Assembly (NCBI GenBank): GCA_023101885.1
Contig: JALPQD010000027.1
Coordinates: 5,123,021-5,187,020 of the forward strand
From: Typhlomys cinereus
Taxonomy: Eukaryota > Chordata > Mammalia > Rodentia > Platacanthomyidae
Length of the DNA stretch: 64,000 nucleotides
Direction of reading: 5' to 3'
The notes below the pieces were generated by a model, which was not told where the DNA came from, did not search any database, and worked only from the letters and a program-made list of their open reading frames with translations. Shown one piece after another: positions 1 to 12,544 of the stretch (its first letter is position 1; each line of letters begins with the position of its first letter). The position numbers and the translations under genes were made by a program.

Positions 1-1150
1 CTGAAAATTTATTTTTACCACACAAATACTAAGCTCAAGTCAAATCAAACATCAAAAATAAAATGAGAATTTTAGCATGCTAAGAAGAGGCTTCATGAGC
101 AGAGATTTCTAATTAGATTATTTGTGTAGACCTGTGTTAATTCCTTTTAAAAAATGACTGAAATAATATTCCATTACAATAGCAAAGTGCTCCAGAATTT
201 ATAAGTACATTTTCTGCTCAACTGTGGTGAGAAGACATTTTGAAGACATGATGATGCTATATTATTATGAACATAATTCACTAAAGTCTATTATGTAGTG
301 ATAGAGTTTCACTGAAATCAGCAAAGAGAAAGAATCCAGAAAAAAATAAAGCATTCATTTTCCTTTTGATTCAAAATGTGTCTGAAACTAAAGTGTCAAA
401 TAATGCTAGAGCTATCCATGACCTCAATTTCAATAGACAGCATGGAGAGAGAGAATTCACTTGGACCATTCAGACTTCATTCAATCAAAGGAACAATGAA
501 ACAAAAAATGCTCTTCAGGAAAATGCCAAACTGCTTATTGATTCAGGGAACAGAAGCTGTTAGAGCCAACAGAATTTTAGCATGGTGGCTTACAGTAGTT
601 TCTAAACAAAAAAGTAAGTCCAGGGTTTAAGAGAATAGAAAGAGATGTGATTGTATTATGCTAGCTTAATTTAAAATAGTGTGTGCTAAAGAAAAATCTG
701 TTTAAATATTTTAATCGTCACATTTGACAAGCGAAGTTTATAATTTCATCAGTTATGCATTCAATCTGTTATCACTGAGCTGAAAATTTATAGTTTTGCA
801 TATAATGTAAATTTTGAAGATGTAAATTTCAAAAACGAGTAATGTATTTACAGTAGTGTCATGTTAAAAGAATATTTCTGTTTTCACACTTCTTATTTTT
901 CAAATGTCTTCAGCAACAAAAGCACAGATTTAGTTCACATTTTTGTCATCAAAGGATCAATTTCACTTGAAAATCCTCTTGCTGATCAGGCTAAGTGAAG
1001 TTGTGGAATAATAATTCATAAGCAAAGAATCATAACTGAAGTTGTATAGTAGTTGGGCACCGGACGATATTTAGAGTTCAAACAGTTCTGCTACTAAAAC
1101 CTTTGTATCTAATGGGAATCAGAGCACCTTCCTCATTCCATGTACATTCA
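1..1150. other. AT-rich DNA, nothing assigned
   Basis: Both strands show only short chance open frames in AT-rich sequence. Two overlapping frames at 366-630 have no recognisable domain and disagree in phase, so I do not treat them as genes. No SINE head, LTR terminus or L1 motif was recognised here. Confidence 0.5.
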
Positions 1151-1157
1151 GCAGAAA

Positions 1158-1400
1158 GATTTTTTTCTTTTTCTTTTTCTATTTTTCTATTTTCCCTCTC
1201 TTACTTCCAACATCCTCTCTTTGCCTCTTTTGTACTCTGATCAAGTTTGATTCTTCTCTCTTCGTTTCTCATGGCGCCTCTTCTCTTGGCTCTTATGCAC
1301 TCCCTCCTCTCCTCTCCAGCTTGTAGTTGGACCTTGGCACTGGGACTTTGATAAAAAATTGTTTTGAGAGAGAGAGAAAGAGAAAGAGAGAAAGAGAGAA
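1158..1400. repeat. Pyrimidine-rich tract followed by GA-rich run
   Basis: From 1158 to about 1335 the plus strand is strongly C/T-rich (tttctttttc-type runs). It switches to a GA-rich run at about 1367-1399. This is low-complexity sequence with no coding signal. Confidence 0.6.
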
Positions 1401-1458
1401 TATCTTGTATGTAACTGGCATTAACTAAGATCAGTGTTGGACTACTTGAAGAGATACT

Positions 1459-1806
1459 TATGATAGTTAATCTTGGGTGTCAACTTGACCACACCTGGCA
1501 TTAAGTAAGATCCACTAAGACTATCTGAAGCACTTAACCAGATGAATACATTACAATACAAAGACCAGCTCTAGATCTGATTGGAACCTCCCCACAGCAG
1601 ACCAGATAAAAGGAACCATAGAACAGATCTAGATCTGATTGGAACCTCCCCATAGCAGACCAGATAAAAGGAACCATAGAACAGAAGACTATGAAGAGAG
1701 AGACTCTCTGCTTCTTCCATTCTCCATGATGTTTGCAATGACTTAGCCTGCCTCCAGCTTCAGCCACCAGTCATGTCGCCTCTGCTGTGAAAGTTCTCTC
1801 ACAGCC
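1459..1806 (+). mobile_element. LTR-like repeat, family B, with internal duplication
   Basis: The start (tgatagttaatcttgggtgt, then caacttgacc) matches the beginning of the family also seen at 27389, 44858 and, more weakly, 19069. These copies share a 'gtcaacttgac' 5' motif, and the more complete ones share an 'aataaaaccctttgttccc'-like 3' part. A 58-bp segment is duplicated in tandem at 1570-1685. The 3' end runs into an (AGG)n tract. I infer a MaLR-like LTR; the family name is unverified. Confidence 0.45.
1570..1685 (+). repeat. 58-bp tandem duplication (two units)
   Basis: Units 1570-1627 and 1628-1685 differ at one base (cacag versus catag). The duplication lies inside the LTR-like copy and was not seen in the other copies of the family. 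Confidence 0.9.
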
Positions 1807-1807
1807 G

Positions 1808-1830
1808 CAGAAGAGAAGGAGAAGAAAGAG

Positions 1831-1865
<35 letters not shown>

Positions 1866-1886
1866 GGAGGAGGAGGAGGAGGAGAA
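1808..1886 (+). repeat. (AGG)n / polypurine tract
   Basis: About 80 bases of almost pure purine built on agg/agga units. The 'poly-serine' and 'poly-arginine' open frames over it are translations of this simple repeat. Confidence 0.9.
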
Positions 1887-2149
1887 GTGCACACCTGTGT
1901 ATATGGAAATCAGAGCATAGTTTTCAGAACTCAATTCTCTTGCCATGTAGTCTTCTGGAAATCAAAATCAGGTCCCCATGTTTGCAAACAGCTATTTTTC
2001 CTGCTGAGTTATCTTACTAGCCCTTCATTGAGACATCTTTAAAAGTCCTTTACTTTATTTGTCTTAAAGAACAATTTTGATGACAATTTTTTTTAAAATC
2101 TTCACTGGAAAAACTTGCTAAATTAGAAAATTAGAAAACCAAGTATTAA

Positions 2150-2408
2150 CCGGGCTGTGTGTGAAGCCAACTTGGAGTCTCAAATAGTTGGTAAGTTCAA
2201 ACTTGTTTGAGCTACACACTGAGTTCAAAACCAGTATGAATAATTTACTCAGACTCCATTTCGAATAGTAAGCAAAAATAACAAGAAAAAAGATTTGGTA
2301 GAAAGGTTAATGTCCGAATGCTTGACTAGAATGTGTGAGGTTCTAGATTCAATCTCTAATCACACACACACACACACACACATACACACACACACACATA
2401 CACACACA
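2150..2408 (+). mobile_element. B4-like (B1 plus ID) SINE with (CA)n tail
   Basis: The left part resembles a degraded B1/7SL-derived monomer (ccgggctgtgtg...). It is followed by a tRNA/ID-like part (tgcttgactagaatgtgtgagg, gattcaatctctaat) and a (CA)n tail at 2361-2408. The composite order fits rodent B4-type elements. The copy is diverged. Confidence 0.55.
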
Positions 2409-2409
2409 G

Positions 2410-4050
2410 GAAAGAGAGAGAGAATGAAAGGAAAGAAAGACAGATGAAGGAAGTTATTAAGTTTTAGCTATTAAGTTTTCTGAGTAGGCTTCTCAGCCCT
2501 TGTCGCTTATATGGGGTTCTGTTTTTGCTCCTCACCCAAGGATCAGAAAATAAATGCAGTAAACAAAGTAAACATAGTGAACAAAGAAACTTCTGGCATT
2601 ATTATCCCTACCAGGAAGTAAGTACAACAATCAGATATGACTCAGTTCATTATTCTGTAGTGGTACAACATTCAAAACTGGAAACACTTACATTTACTAA
2701 ATAGAAATAAGATGTCAACTATTGCTCATTCTGCAGTCACTCTCACTGCATGTAGACAATATAATGTGATGGAATTGGTACTTCATTGAATAGAAAGTCT
2801 ATTTCACTAGCAGAGAGACTGAAAAATAGATTTAACTTTTTGCATAGTCTATCCTAGACAAATCATAAAGTAGTACTCATAAAACTTACCTCTGTTGATC
2901 AGAACATGTGTAAATGAAGAACGAATCTTATTTAAACTGAAACTCAAAAGAATTAATTTAACATTTGAGCCTAAAACTGAGAGTGTTTGCACATACATAT
3001 GAAAGGCCTGTGGATAAGAAGTGCAATGTTGTGACAGAAGTAGGCAAAGCTCTCGTGTGAGGTAGCACACCAAGCAAGAAAAAAGCCAGATCCCATGGAA
3101 AGGCTTGAATTTTATCCTTGAACTTCTGAGAAGACAATGCAGGACTCCATGTGATGAAGATAATCTTTCAAGTATTAAAACTGTTCTCTGACTGTTATGA
3201 AAAAAATTTATCTGACTGTTATGAAAAAAATTTATCTGTTTGCTTAATGATCTATTATAAACTTTTGGATGATAAGTAACAGCTACATATTCTTTGAGGT
3301 TTATACTTACACACACATTATTTGAAATGTGTCTTGAGCTTAATAAACTGACTGAAATGCAGTTCAGCTATATTTCCAGTTATTTTCTCTAACAGCATAA
3401 TTTATAAACAATATGATGCATTTAGACTTAACATAGACAGAAAATAAAAATAATCTGTTTGAACATATATTGATTAGTTATAGTTATAAATGATCACTGA
3501 TATTATTCTATTAACAATATGAAACAATTCAGATGGCTTCTAAAATTGAGACACAGTCAATAGTATACTTAAGAATTAGATTTTGCTTTGAGATGGTCCT
3601 TGCAAATACCACTTTAGTTGTATAATTTTACATGGCATTTTCACTCAAATTGAACCTTAGAATGAGCAGCTATCTAGCTAATTACAGGATGTCATTGAGC
3701 ATTGTTTTTGAAACAGTCATTAGTAGTGAGCAACTCTCTTTCACACGTAGGTACCTCACTTCTTGAGAATTAATGAGTGTAATTAATCATTTGGCATTTT
3801 CTAATAATTAAGCTATATCTTTCCAGAAACAGTGCCAGTCACACCACCAGTTGGGGGAAGGTTAGCTAAGGACAAAGGAGTCAGTCACTGCAAGTCTGTG
3901 ATATATTCACTGCATCTTCCATTACAGTTGTGCATTCAGAGTAACTCTCAGTCTGCTCAAACACAGGTCAACATTTTGCAGAACCTCTTTAAGAAAAAAA
4001 CATGGAAAAATGTATAGGAAGAGGATAATAATTTATACAGAAAATGTAAA
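2410..4050. other. AT-rich DNA, nothing assigned
   Basis: No gene or clear repeat was recognised apart from a 24-bp tandem duplication at 3188-3235. The 155-residue minus-strand open frame at 2849-3316 has no recognisable motif, spans that duplication and is probably chance. Confidence 0.45.
3188..3235 (+). repeat. 24-bp perfect tandem duplication
   Basis: Two adjacent identical 24-bp units (3188-3211 and 3212-3235) begin ctgactgttatg and contain a run of A. This fits simple replication slippage. Confidence 0.9.
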
Positions 4051-4052
4051 GT

Positions 4053-4053
<1 letters not shown>

Positions 4054-4093
<40 letters not shown>
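4054..4093 (+). repeat. (CA)20 microsatellite
   Basis: Pure dinucleotide CA run lying directly upstream of an L1 ORF2 fragment. Confidence 0.95.
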
Positions 4094-4099
<6 letters not shown>

Positions 4100-4139
4100 G
4101 ACCAGAACTACAAATAGTATGAGTCTAGAAGTACTGGTA

Positions 4140-4800
4140 CCTAGATCATAAAAAGAACTAAGAAACTATACAACAAGAAAACAAGCCGCCCAATTAAGAA
4201 AAGGGCTAAGATCTGATCACAGAGATTTAAAGAAATACAAGGTTTGTAAATATTTTAATGGTCTTGTAAAAAAGTGTTGAACATCCCTAAGGGAACGTAA
4301 TGGTTAAACTACTTTGTGATTCTAGCTCACTCTCATTAGGAAGACTACCATCAAGAAAGCAAATGACAGCTATTTCTGGCATAGATGTGCAGAAAAAGAA
4401 ATCCTTATCCATTGTCGATGGGAGTTTGAGCTGGTACAGTCATTATGGAAATCCATAAGGAAATTTCCCAAAAAACTAAAATAAAATTACTTTAAGACCC
4501 AGTGATACCACTACTAGATATATACCCAACAGACTCTATAACCTAGTACTCAGAGACTTGTTTTCTGTTGTTCTAGTCACAATAGCAAGGAAGTGGGATC
4601 AGTCTAGGTGTCTATCAACTGATGAATGCATAATAAAAATATATTACATATACAACCAGCTGATTTTTATTCACTCTTAAAGGGAGATGAAATTTTTAGG
4701 GAAAAGGATGGAATTGTAAAGTGCTATTTCAGTCTCATAAAGACAAATACCACAGATTCTGTCTGATATGAAGCTCTTCGATTCTGTTATAGTTTGTCTT
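4140..4800 (+). mobile_element. L1 ORF2 3'-end fragment
   Basis: The sequence follows the familiar 3' part of L1 ORF2: aagggctaagatctgatcac, a run matching 'gtacagtcattatggaaatc', 'cagtgataccactactagatatatacccaa', 'caatagcaaggaagtggg', 'tctatcaactgatgaatg', and the 'tctcataaagacaaatacca' region before the ORF2 end. Frames are broken. The element is 5'-truncated and old. The 3' limit is uncertain, and 4800-4990 may be more L1 3' UTR. Confidence 0.75.
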
Positions 4801-4989
4801 CATGTTGCTGATAAACTCATGCTCAAACAACTGAACTGAATTAGGGTTTTTATTCTTGCTTGCACTTTTGTGTTTGTTCATCTTGGTAGCAGAGTTCTTA
4901 CCAATACCAGGAGTCAAGGCAACTGGCCCCAACATGTCCACAGGATTTGCTGAGAGGGGGTCAAACCCAACTCGCCATGCAGCCAAAAT

Positions 4990-6630
4990 GTGCTAAAAAA
5001 ATGCCAGACTACCGTAACTGTTCCCTCAATCCTACCTACCTGCACAGAGGACAGTAAGGTCTGGGTCTTCCCTCATCAATTAGACAATCTCCTGCAGGTA
5101 AATAAGTCTCAGGACTTATTTACCAATTCCTCACAGATGTATACAGAGCTGAGCTTTCAGCTTCAAGATAATACCTATATCTAATTAGTTAATAATTATA
5201 TCTAATTATTATATATGTTTATTTATGCAGGAGTGGATGTGTTTAGACACCATGGAACTAGACAGAGGCTAGGAGAAGGCAAAAGTAAGTTTTAGGGAAG
5301 ATACATGGGTGAGATAATAGAAAGCATATGATATGAAAGTGAAGTGTTTGGGGCCTCAGTGTTTAAGGTGACTGGTGCCAGGGAGACAGAGAAAGGAGGA
5401 GGTCAAGGGAGGAACAGCTAGAATTTGATGTATACATAAAAGTCACAAAGAAGTTTGCAACTTTATATGCTATTTAAAAATATTGACTGTTGAGATTTGT
5501 GAAATGTGTCATAATTTACATACAGATGCTTGCTTACAGTGTGCAGATCTATAAATATAGCAACAGTAATAAATTATATTTTGTACAATTTAGAACATGA
5601 AAGGGAAAGTACACAGTACTTTTTTACACTTTATCCTCTGAATTTTAAAATGTATTCCTCAAGGAATTTTCATTTGAGAAAGCATAAAGGAGAACTATTT
5701 ATTTGTGGGAAGTTTTGACATGTCTTAATGTTGAAAAAATTTTCCACAGACTAGCTTTCAGTTCTGTACATATACACTATTATTTTCTCTTCCATTAATT
5801 TAATATTTCTAATACTTGGCACCATGAAATATTTCTCCATAATGATCATATCTCAGATTTGGAGATTTATGTCATCAAGCTTGAACGAGTCAGCAAGAAT
5901 GTGGTAGAAGTTTCTTAATGGAAGACTAAAAACAATTCAATATCTGAAGAAGTGATTTCAAGGCTATAGGTTTAGTTAAGGGCTTTGTACATAGCAAACA
6001 CAGGCCCTAGAATTATCCTCAGAAGTAGAGAATGTGGAGTGATCCTAAATTCTATATCCCCTAAAAATAAATACTTCGAAGTACTTTTACTTTGGATGTA
6101 CATGAACATTATCTTGCATAACCCAATGTGAAATAATTGCAATAGAAGATGGCAGACATGAAAAGGAATCACATTTTAAAAATAAGTTTTACAAACTATT
6201 TTATACAAACAAATGTAATATTGTGACTTTTTTGTGGGTAGGACATTCTAAATCACTCTTTTTGTAGGTCACAATAGGGTGGATAGCTTATGAAATAAAG
6301 CTGTTGTGTTAGGATTTCACGTTATGTATGTTTTTACATTGGAACTTACTCATCTGAGGGTAGATCATTGGATAAGAATTTTGGTTGTTTCATCTTTTTT
6401 AAAAAAATTTTTATTTTTTATTCTTTTAGTGGAGGTGTCTACAGTGTTCAGGATGTACTAAATTTGAGGTAACATTTTCATCTCTCAGGCTGGTGTTCAG
6501 AGTACAAGATTCTATCCCAAGTCCACTTCTGAGAGCTGAGTACATACCTCCAACAATAGTCAGAGTCCAGCAGTAAACTCATTGTGAAAATACAGCAACA
6601 GCTGACTATATAACAGTAATTGCTTCCTTT
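4990..6630. other. AT-rich DNA, nothing assigned
   Basis: Short open frames only, without recognisable domains. No repeat family was identified with confidence. Confidence 0.4.
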
Positions 6631-7100
6631 TTGATTTTTATCTTTTTATTCTTTCATGGTTTTGTACATGAATATGAAGGATTGAATTCATTTTCATGCT
6701 TTATTATATATCTCATTCCCACTTCTTGACATTGCAAACCTTTTTCTTGTTGGCCAGTCTTCCTGGTGTTATCATGTCTTTCTCTGAATTTCACCTAATC
6801 TTTACTGGCATATGCCTGAGCAATTGCTGGAACATAGATCTATATCAGTGGGCATACAATTGAGTAATGTAACTTTTCTTCCCATCCCACATCTGATATT
6901 AACTCTCAATTGTTTCTCAGGAAGGTATGGTGCTTCCTGAAGTGTTTCCCCTTCCATAGTGAGATATTGATGGTTTCAATTTTCTCCTCCAGGCAATCTT
7001 GAACTTGGCTGCATTTCTCTAGAGCATGTGAACACTGTGCTGCTCTTTCTCCATCCCAGTTCCAAAATATTTGTTCTTTTGTCTTATGTATGTTTTGCCA
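6630..7100 (-). mobile_element. Possible rodent L1 3' UTR-like repeat
   Basis: The sequence around 6645-7080 (tacatgaatatgaaggattg, tcattcccacttcttgacat, ggccagtcttcctggtgtta) has the character of a dispersed rodent repeat. It shares an 'aacttggctgcat'-like phrase with the L1 3' region at 38.8 kb. The assignment is tentative. Confidence 0.25.
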
Positions 7101-7116
7101 AGTTGCTCATCTCCAA

Positions 7117-7165
7117 CACACACACACACAGACACACACACAAACACACACACAGACACACATAC
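7117..7165 (+). repeat. (CA)n-rich microsatellite
   Basis: Interrupted CA repeat with GA and AA interruptions. Confidence 0.9.
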
Positions 7166-7169
7166 ATAT

Positions 7170-8080
7170 ACATTCTTTGAAATGTTATGGTATTCCTTCC
7201 TTAGGCTTAATGCATCATCTTAATAGGAAGGCCATTAGCCTGTGATAAGCCAATGATTTAAGTTACTGTGTAAGTGCATCAGAGTCAAAATAGATATTTA
7301 TTATTTATTATATAATTATTTATTTAAAAATGTTGTTTACCATGCCTCAGTTGTACACATATGTAGGCTATATCATGATATTTCTACACATGTACAGAAT
7401 ATACTTCAGTAGAAACCAAGACTTTGCCAGTCAGAGATAAACAACTTACCACAAACCCAACCAAATAGATTTTCTGTGTCTTCCTTCTGTGGAAATGCTA
7501 AACTGTTCTTATTACAATTGTTGAACACTTTGAACTCCATCTGATTTTGAGGGTTGTCTGTTTTGAAAATCCTTCTTTGGTCAAATAAACACTGCTAGAT
7601 TTCTTTTGCCTAATTTTTTCCTTTAAAGTGGTTTTCTCAAACCTCGTCAGTCTTTCTAAATTGTTCCCATACTTAAAACCAGTTTTTAAACATATGGAAT
7701 AGACCATTTCTTTAAACATATGGGATGCATACAATGCATGGAACAAATCTAGGGTCCTGAAGATAGCAAGTGCTCTCCACACATGCACTCCTGATCATAT
7801 TATTAGACTGAAGCATTTATACTTGGGGATATGTTCTGTATATGTCAGATGAAATTTAACATAACAAATCAGACTCCTAGAAAATATTCTATGGTACTGA
7901 GTTAATAAGCAAAAGAACACACATGTAGAAATACCTTTCTTGGATATTTAACATATATATAGAGATATATCTAAGTCTAAATATATAAATATTATATATT
8001 TATATATCTATCTATGTAGAGTTAATAATAAATAGTAATTTGAAAAATTCAAGATTTTTCCTTTTCTTTTTAAAGATATC
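7170..8080. other. AT-rich DNA, nothing assigned
   Basis: Contains an AT-rich tata/tatc stretch near 7960-8015 but no identifiable gene or element. Confidence 0.4.
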
Positions 8081-8084
8081 ATTT

Positions 8085-8330
8085 ATTATTTTGTATGTAT
8101 GGCTGTACAGATGCATAAGTGCCATACAGTGCATGTATGGAGAACAAAAGATTTTTTCTGGAATTGGCTCTTGCCTTTCACCTGGCTGAGGCAAGACCTC
8201 CTTTGTTATTTCCACTGCTTTGCTGCACATGGGCTTCTGACCAAGTTCTGGTTGTTACCTCCAGGAGAACTGGGATTACAGATGTGGCCATTGCCACATC
8301 TTGATATTAGTGTTGCATGGAAAGCACTGC
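8085..8330 (-). mobile_element. Old B2/B3-superfamily SINE
   Basis: On the plus strand an 'atttattattttgtatgtatg' A/T tail is followed by 'gtgccatacagtgcatgtatggag' and ends in 'ggagaactgggattacagatgtgg'. This resembles a reverse-oriented, diverged rodent SINE of the B2/B3 type. The family is uncertain. The two open frames in it are not genes. Confidence 0.4.
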
Positions 8331-8339
8331 TACTCAATT

Positions 8340-9420
8340 ATTTTCATTGCCTGAAAATTTAGCTTAAAAAACTGACCGTAAACTATGGCAATACTTCTTA
8401 CTATCTTGTTGCATTATAATAAAATACAATTTGTTTTTAAGCTGCATTTTAGTAGAATGTTCTTGTAATTCTTACATCTAACCAATCAACAAATAATAAA
8501 TTACTATAGAGTATAATTTAGCTAGTGTGCAAAATGTATACCAGTGATACTATACAAGCTTATACACAGAAATTTAAGTCAACATTCTATATTTTAATGA
8601 AAAGAAATATTCCACTTCACTAAAATTTCATAGTTTAGAAGAGAAAATTTACATTAAAAGTAATATATTTCTATATGTGAAAAACTTCTGACAAGTTAAT
8701 AGTAAAAGTTGCTAATATTTTTAAATAGTTTTGTCACTTTTCTATCTACCTTGTATATATTAAATTGTTCCATTCTGAGTACAGTCTGTACTTGAATGTT
8801 ACATTATGCACAATATACAGAGGAGAAAAGTGCGGGCAAAAAGATTAAGTGGTTTCAAGCAACTTGTTGAAATTTGCATTGTCTTTAAGTGACAGAGATG
8901 TCTCTGGGTTCAGATTGGCTGGTTCTAGCAACTGTGTTCTTAGTCATTGCCTTACACAATTTTTCAGACCGCTAATTATTACAATCTTGTAATCACAATA
9001 TAGTAAAGGATTGTTTTCATTTAAAATTTAAGATAATATAGTGAAATAGTTAAACATAGAATTTTCAAATGTAATAGAAGAAAAACATTAATACCTGTGT
9101 ATCATTAAATATCATCACATATTCCAAGCAAATTAAATATATTATACTATTAATATCTCATAAAAGAATGGCAATGGACACCTGTGAAATTATTAATCAA
9201 TTATCACTTGACAGAAGAGCAAAGAGAATCACAGAAAACTTGAAATACTGGACCAAAATTACAGAGCAGATAACATTATTCTCTCTCAACATTCAGAATT
9301 GCAAAAAATATTTCAAAAATATAGTATACATTTACTCATTTTTTACTTTAATTCTCCTTATCAATTAATTCAATTTGATTCCATCAAAATGTGTATTCTT
9401 GGAACTCTTTGGACTTATGT
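8340..9420. other. AT-rich DNA, nothing assigned
   Basis: Very AT-rich, without recognisable element or gene. Short frames at 9168-9577 continue into the repeat that follows. Confidence 0.4.
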
Positions 9421-9424
9421 CTTT

Positions 9425-9790
9425 TGTTATTTTTCTGGTTACTGTTATAAACACTCTAACCATAGCAACTTAAGAGAGAAAGTTTCATTTTGGCATATTC
9501 TCAGAGATACAGTCCATCATGATGACAGAGAAATGGCAACAGGCAAGGAAGGCATGGTGGCAGAAGCAAAAGGCTAGCTAATAACATTGCATCCACACTT
9601 GAGAAATAAGGAGAGAGAACAGAAGTTGGACTGGGAAATAAAAACACAAGGATTGTCCCAGTGACCCAATTTCTTCAGCAAGCTCCAGCTGCTAAAAGTT
9701 TTACAACCACCTGAAATAGAAGTACCAACTAGAAACCAAGTGTTGAAACACATGAGCCGTGAAGAAACATTTCACATTCAAACCTTAATA
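9425..9790 (-). mobile_element. LTR-like repeat, family A, diverged copy
   Basis: On the plus strand it runs from 'ctggttactgttataaacac' through 'agagaaagtttcattttggc' and 'tccatcatgatgacagagaa' to 'cacattcaaaccttaat'. The same order of phrases is seen in the clearer copies at 11878, 44287 and 52616. No intact termini or target duplication are visible. Confidence 0.45.
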
Positions 9791-9799
9791 TCAAATAAC

Positions 9800-11870
9800 A
9801 AAAAAAGAGCTGTTCCTTGTTTTTAGGGAAATGACAATATTTGAAAATGTGCATGCTTCTGTTTACTATTTCTTCATTCCTGGATCTGACTTGAAAACTT
9901 TAATACATAATTTAAGAGAGCAGTTCAGTAATCATTTCTTGAGCAGCCATATCTTCCACATATTGTTATCAGCTGTTATGACAATGGAAGTCAGTTAGAG
10001 GAAAAGGACATATAAGCAAGTGAATCTAGTGTGATGGCATTACATGACAGGTTTATACGTAAGACAACAAAATGTGCATTTGCATCACTAGTGGTAGATA
10101 CAATGGCAAGGAGAAAGTGGGAACTTGTTATTAGTAAATGACCTCAAGAAATACTACGCAAGGACAACTATTTCAGGACTATGTGGTGGTGATAAAAACT
10201 GAAGTTTGAGCTATAGTCTTCTAATTCTTATATTCCGATAGAATTAAAGTGCATCATTTACCAAGTTGGTGGAGAAGAGGAAGAAAAGGGATGATGAAGA
10301 GGGGAGATCATGGCACAGGATTTTCAAAATTAATTTGATTAATTTCTAAATCTGAAACTTCCACAAAGAGAGACCAAGACAAATCAAATTAAAGAAATAA
10401 ATGGGGGATAAATCTCCTATACCGACATCTTCGTTAGGTATATAGTTTTAGAAAGATCAGGAACTGGGATGAATCTAGAAAGAATAAGAATCAACATATA
10501 TCAAAGTTTCCTCAGAAACACTCATTTTCTTTCTGAGCAGCAATGTAGTGTTTTCCAGCTATGTCCATCCAACTTAATGTAGGTTTTTCTTTCTTAGCTT
10601 CCATGAAACCAAATGTCAGTACCTGTAAGAATGAACGTGTGTTCTGCTTTGCAAAATTGTCAGTGGATAATAGCTGTGCCAATTGAGCGTTCTTTGACGT
10701 GCTCTCATGGAATTTGAAAAAACAAAGCCATTGTGGATCTTTCCAAAGCAAGGAGCTTTTGCTTCTCAGGCCTAGGACTTGATTCTGGGTCTCCTGCATT
10801 TACACAAGTTTTATCATTTAGCTCTCATAACTTCTCTGCACTCTGAGTCTATGTAAGATTATTTTTAATCAGAATGATTCATTTATACCTTTTAGTAAAT
10901 TTAAAACTAATGTAGCCATAATTTACTGATACTCCAATTACTAAATTTTGTCTTTTGCACTATAGTGTGAAATCCTTTGCAGAATTCTATGATATTAAGA
11001 GGAAGTTTGACATTTCTTGTCAAGATGGTTTTATAAGAATCAGCTTAAGTAACACTCTATCAAGTACATAGTAATACAGAAAAAGTATAAAATAAGTAAG
11101 CCAACATACACAATAATACTCATCAAAGGTAAATATTTTCAGAAATAAACATAGAAGCATGAAGTCATCTTAAATTATGGGTCAACAATCAAAATCTTGT
11201 CAAGTTAGCTAGGAATTACAACCCACAATGGAGAGTAAAACAAACCTCCAAAGATGACAAAGGAATTAGACTTCATACATTTCAGAAGGATGTGGGTCAG
11301 AGAATACTATTCATTCTTTCACAAGAAAGTAACAAAAAACAGTTATCAGATCTATCTAACGTTCTTTCTTATACAAAACCACATTAGTGGCCTGCCCAAT
11401 CTGTCCAGTGTCTCAGGATCTGGATGTCATGTGTGAAAAGAGTTCTGCTTCTGGTGAAGGCATGTGAGTTACTGCAGACCTCCTTTCTAGCTAGTACCTT
11501 GAAGAAATATAGAAACAATTACCAGGAGATCCTGAACATGCAGACAAAGTGTTTAGAAGCGAATATATTGAGAGATTAACAGGAAAATGGCTTTCATTTT
11601 TGTATTGTGTTTTTAATGATGGTTAAAACTTTATGATCAGGTTCTTCAGAAATTGGATAACTGAGTTTGAAGTAACTGGTGTGGTGAAAGAAAAGACAAT
11701 CTAGACAGCATGCAATGGAGGAGCCAAAAGGACTGGGGATCTGAAGCTATTTGACTGTGTCCCCAAGTATACAGCATACAATTTCTTAAACATTCTAACT
11801 TCCCTCTTCAACTCTCAGACTGAGACTTTTTCTGATTGTGAAACCAACCCCACTGGAACTGCTCCTCTCT
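9800..11870. other. AT-rich DNA, nothing assigned
   Basis: No gene or confident repeat. The 95-residue minus-strand frame at 10512-10799 has no recognisable motif. Confidence 0.4.
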
Positions 11871-11877
11871 AGGTGAG

Positions 11878-12223
11878 TGTATTAGTTATTCTTTGCGTTG
11901 CTGTGAGAGAACCCCACAGTTATGAAACAAAAGAGAAAGGGGAGGTTTATTCAACTTATGGTTCCAGAGAGGCGGTATAGTCTTTCATGGCAAAAAAAGG
12001 TATGGTAGGCTGGCAGAACTGGAGGCAGGATAAGTCACTGCAAACATTTTAGAGGCTGAGAGCTTCAAGACTGCCAACTGTTAGAGCAGGTCTTTCCCAG
12101 AAGTAGGGTAGAACTAATCCACTTCAAGGCCTACCCTTCTTTCAGGAAGGCGCCACCTCTTAGAGGTGTTATAATCTTTCCAGACACATAAGCCTGTGGG
12201 GGAATACGTTTCAAACCATGACA
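11878..12223 (-). mobile_element. Solo LTR, family A, with 5-bp target duplication
   Basis: Read on the minus strand the element begins TGTCATGGTTTGAAAC and ends AACTAATACA, so it has TG...CA termini. It is 346 bp long. GTGAG lies directly before it (11873-11877) and directly after it (12224-12228), a perfect 5-bp target-site duplication. Five-base duplications and this length fit class III (ERVL/MaLR-like) solo LTRs. A minus-strand 'gaataaacc' is the likely polyadenylation region. The family name is not verified. Confidence 0.75.
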
Positions 12224-12229
12224 GTGAGT

Positions 12230-12530
12230 AAAGTCAAACCACTCAACTGACAATACTCAAGTTTTCCTTTAATTGAAATGGTCTCAAAATATTTAAATTT
12301 CTGCACCTGACGCATTTCTGTCTGAACACAATAAATAGATTAAAATATCAAACAACAGGACTGATAGAGATAATTTAAAGACAGCAAAAAAGATGCCCCT
12401 AGAATAAGTTCATGGCATTACAGTTTAATTATTTAAACATCAAGGATAAACAGAGAAAACTGTGATTTAATGACCAAAGTGAAAAGTTGAAAGCCCAAAG
12501 ATTCAGATGTCAGATATATGAGATAAAACA
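12230..12530. other. Nothing assigned
   Basis: AT-rich spacer without recognisable features. Confidence 0.4.
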
Positions 12531-12544
12531 AGGTCTTTCACTGT

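Noticed and set aside
1743..2020. Poly-serine and poly-arginine frames
   Set aside because: They cover the (AGG)n tract on the two strands.
2849..3316. 155-residue minus-strand frame as a gene
   Set aside because: No recognisable motif, no gene context, and it contains a translated 24-bp tandem duplication (NSQINFFH repeated). Chance is the simpler explanation.
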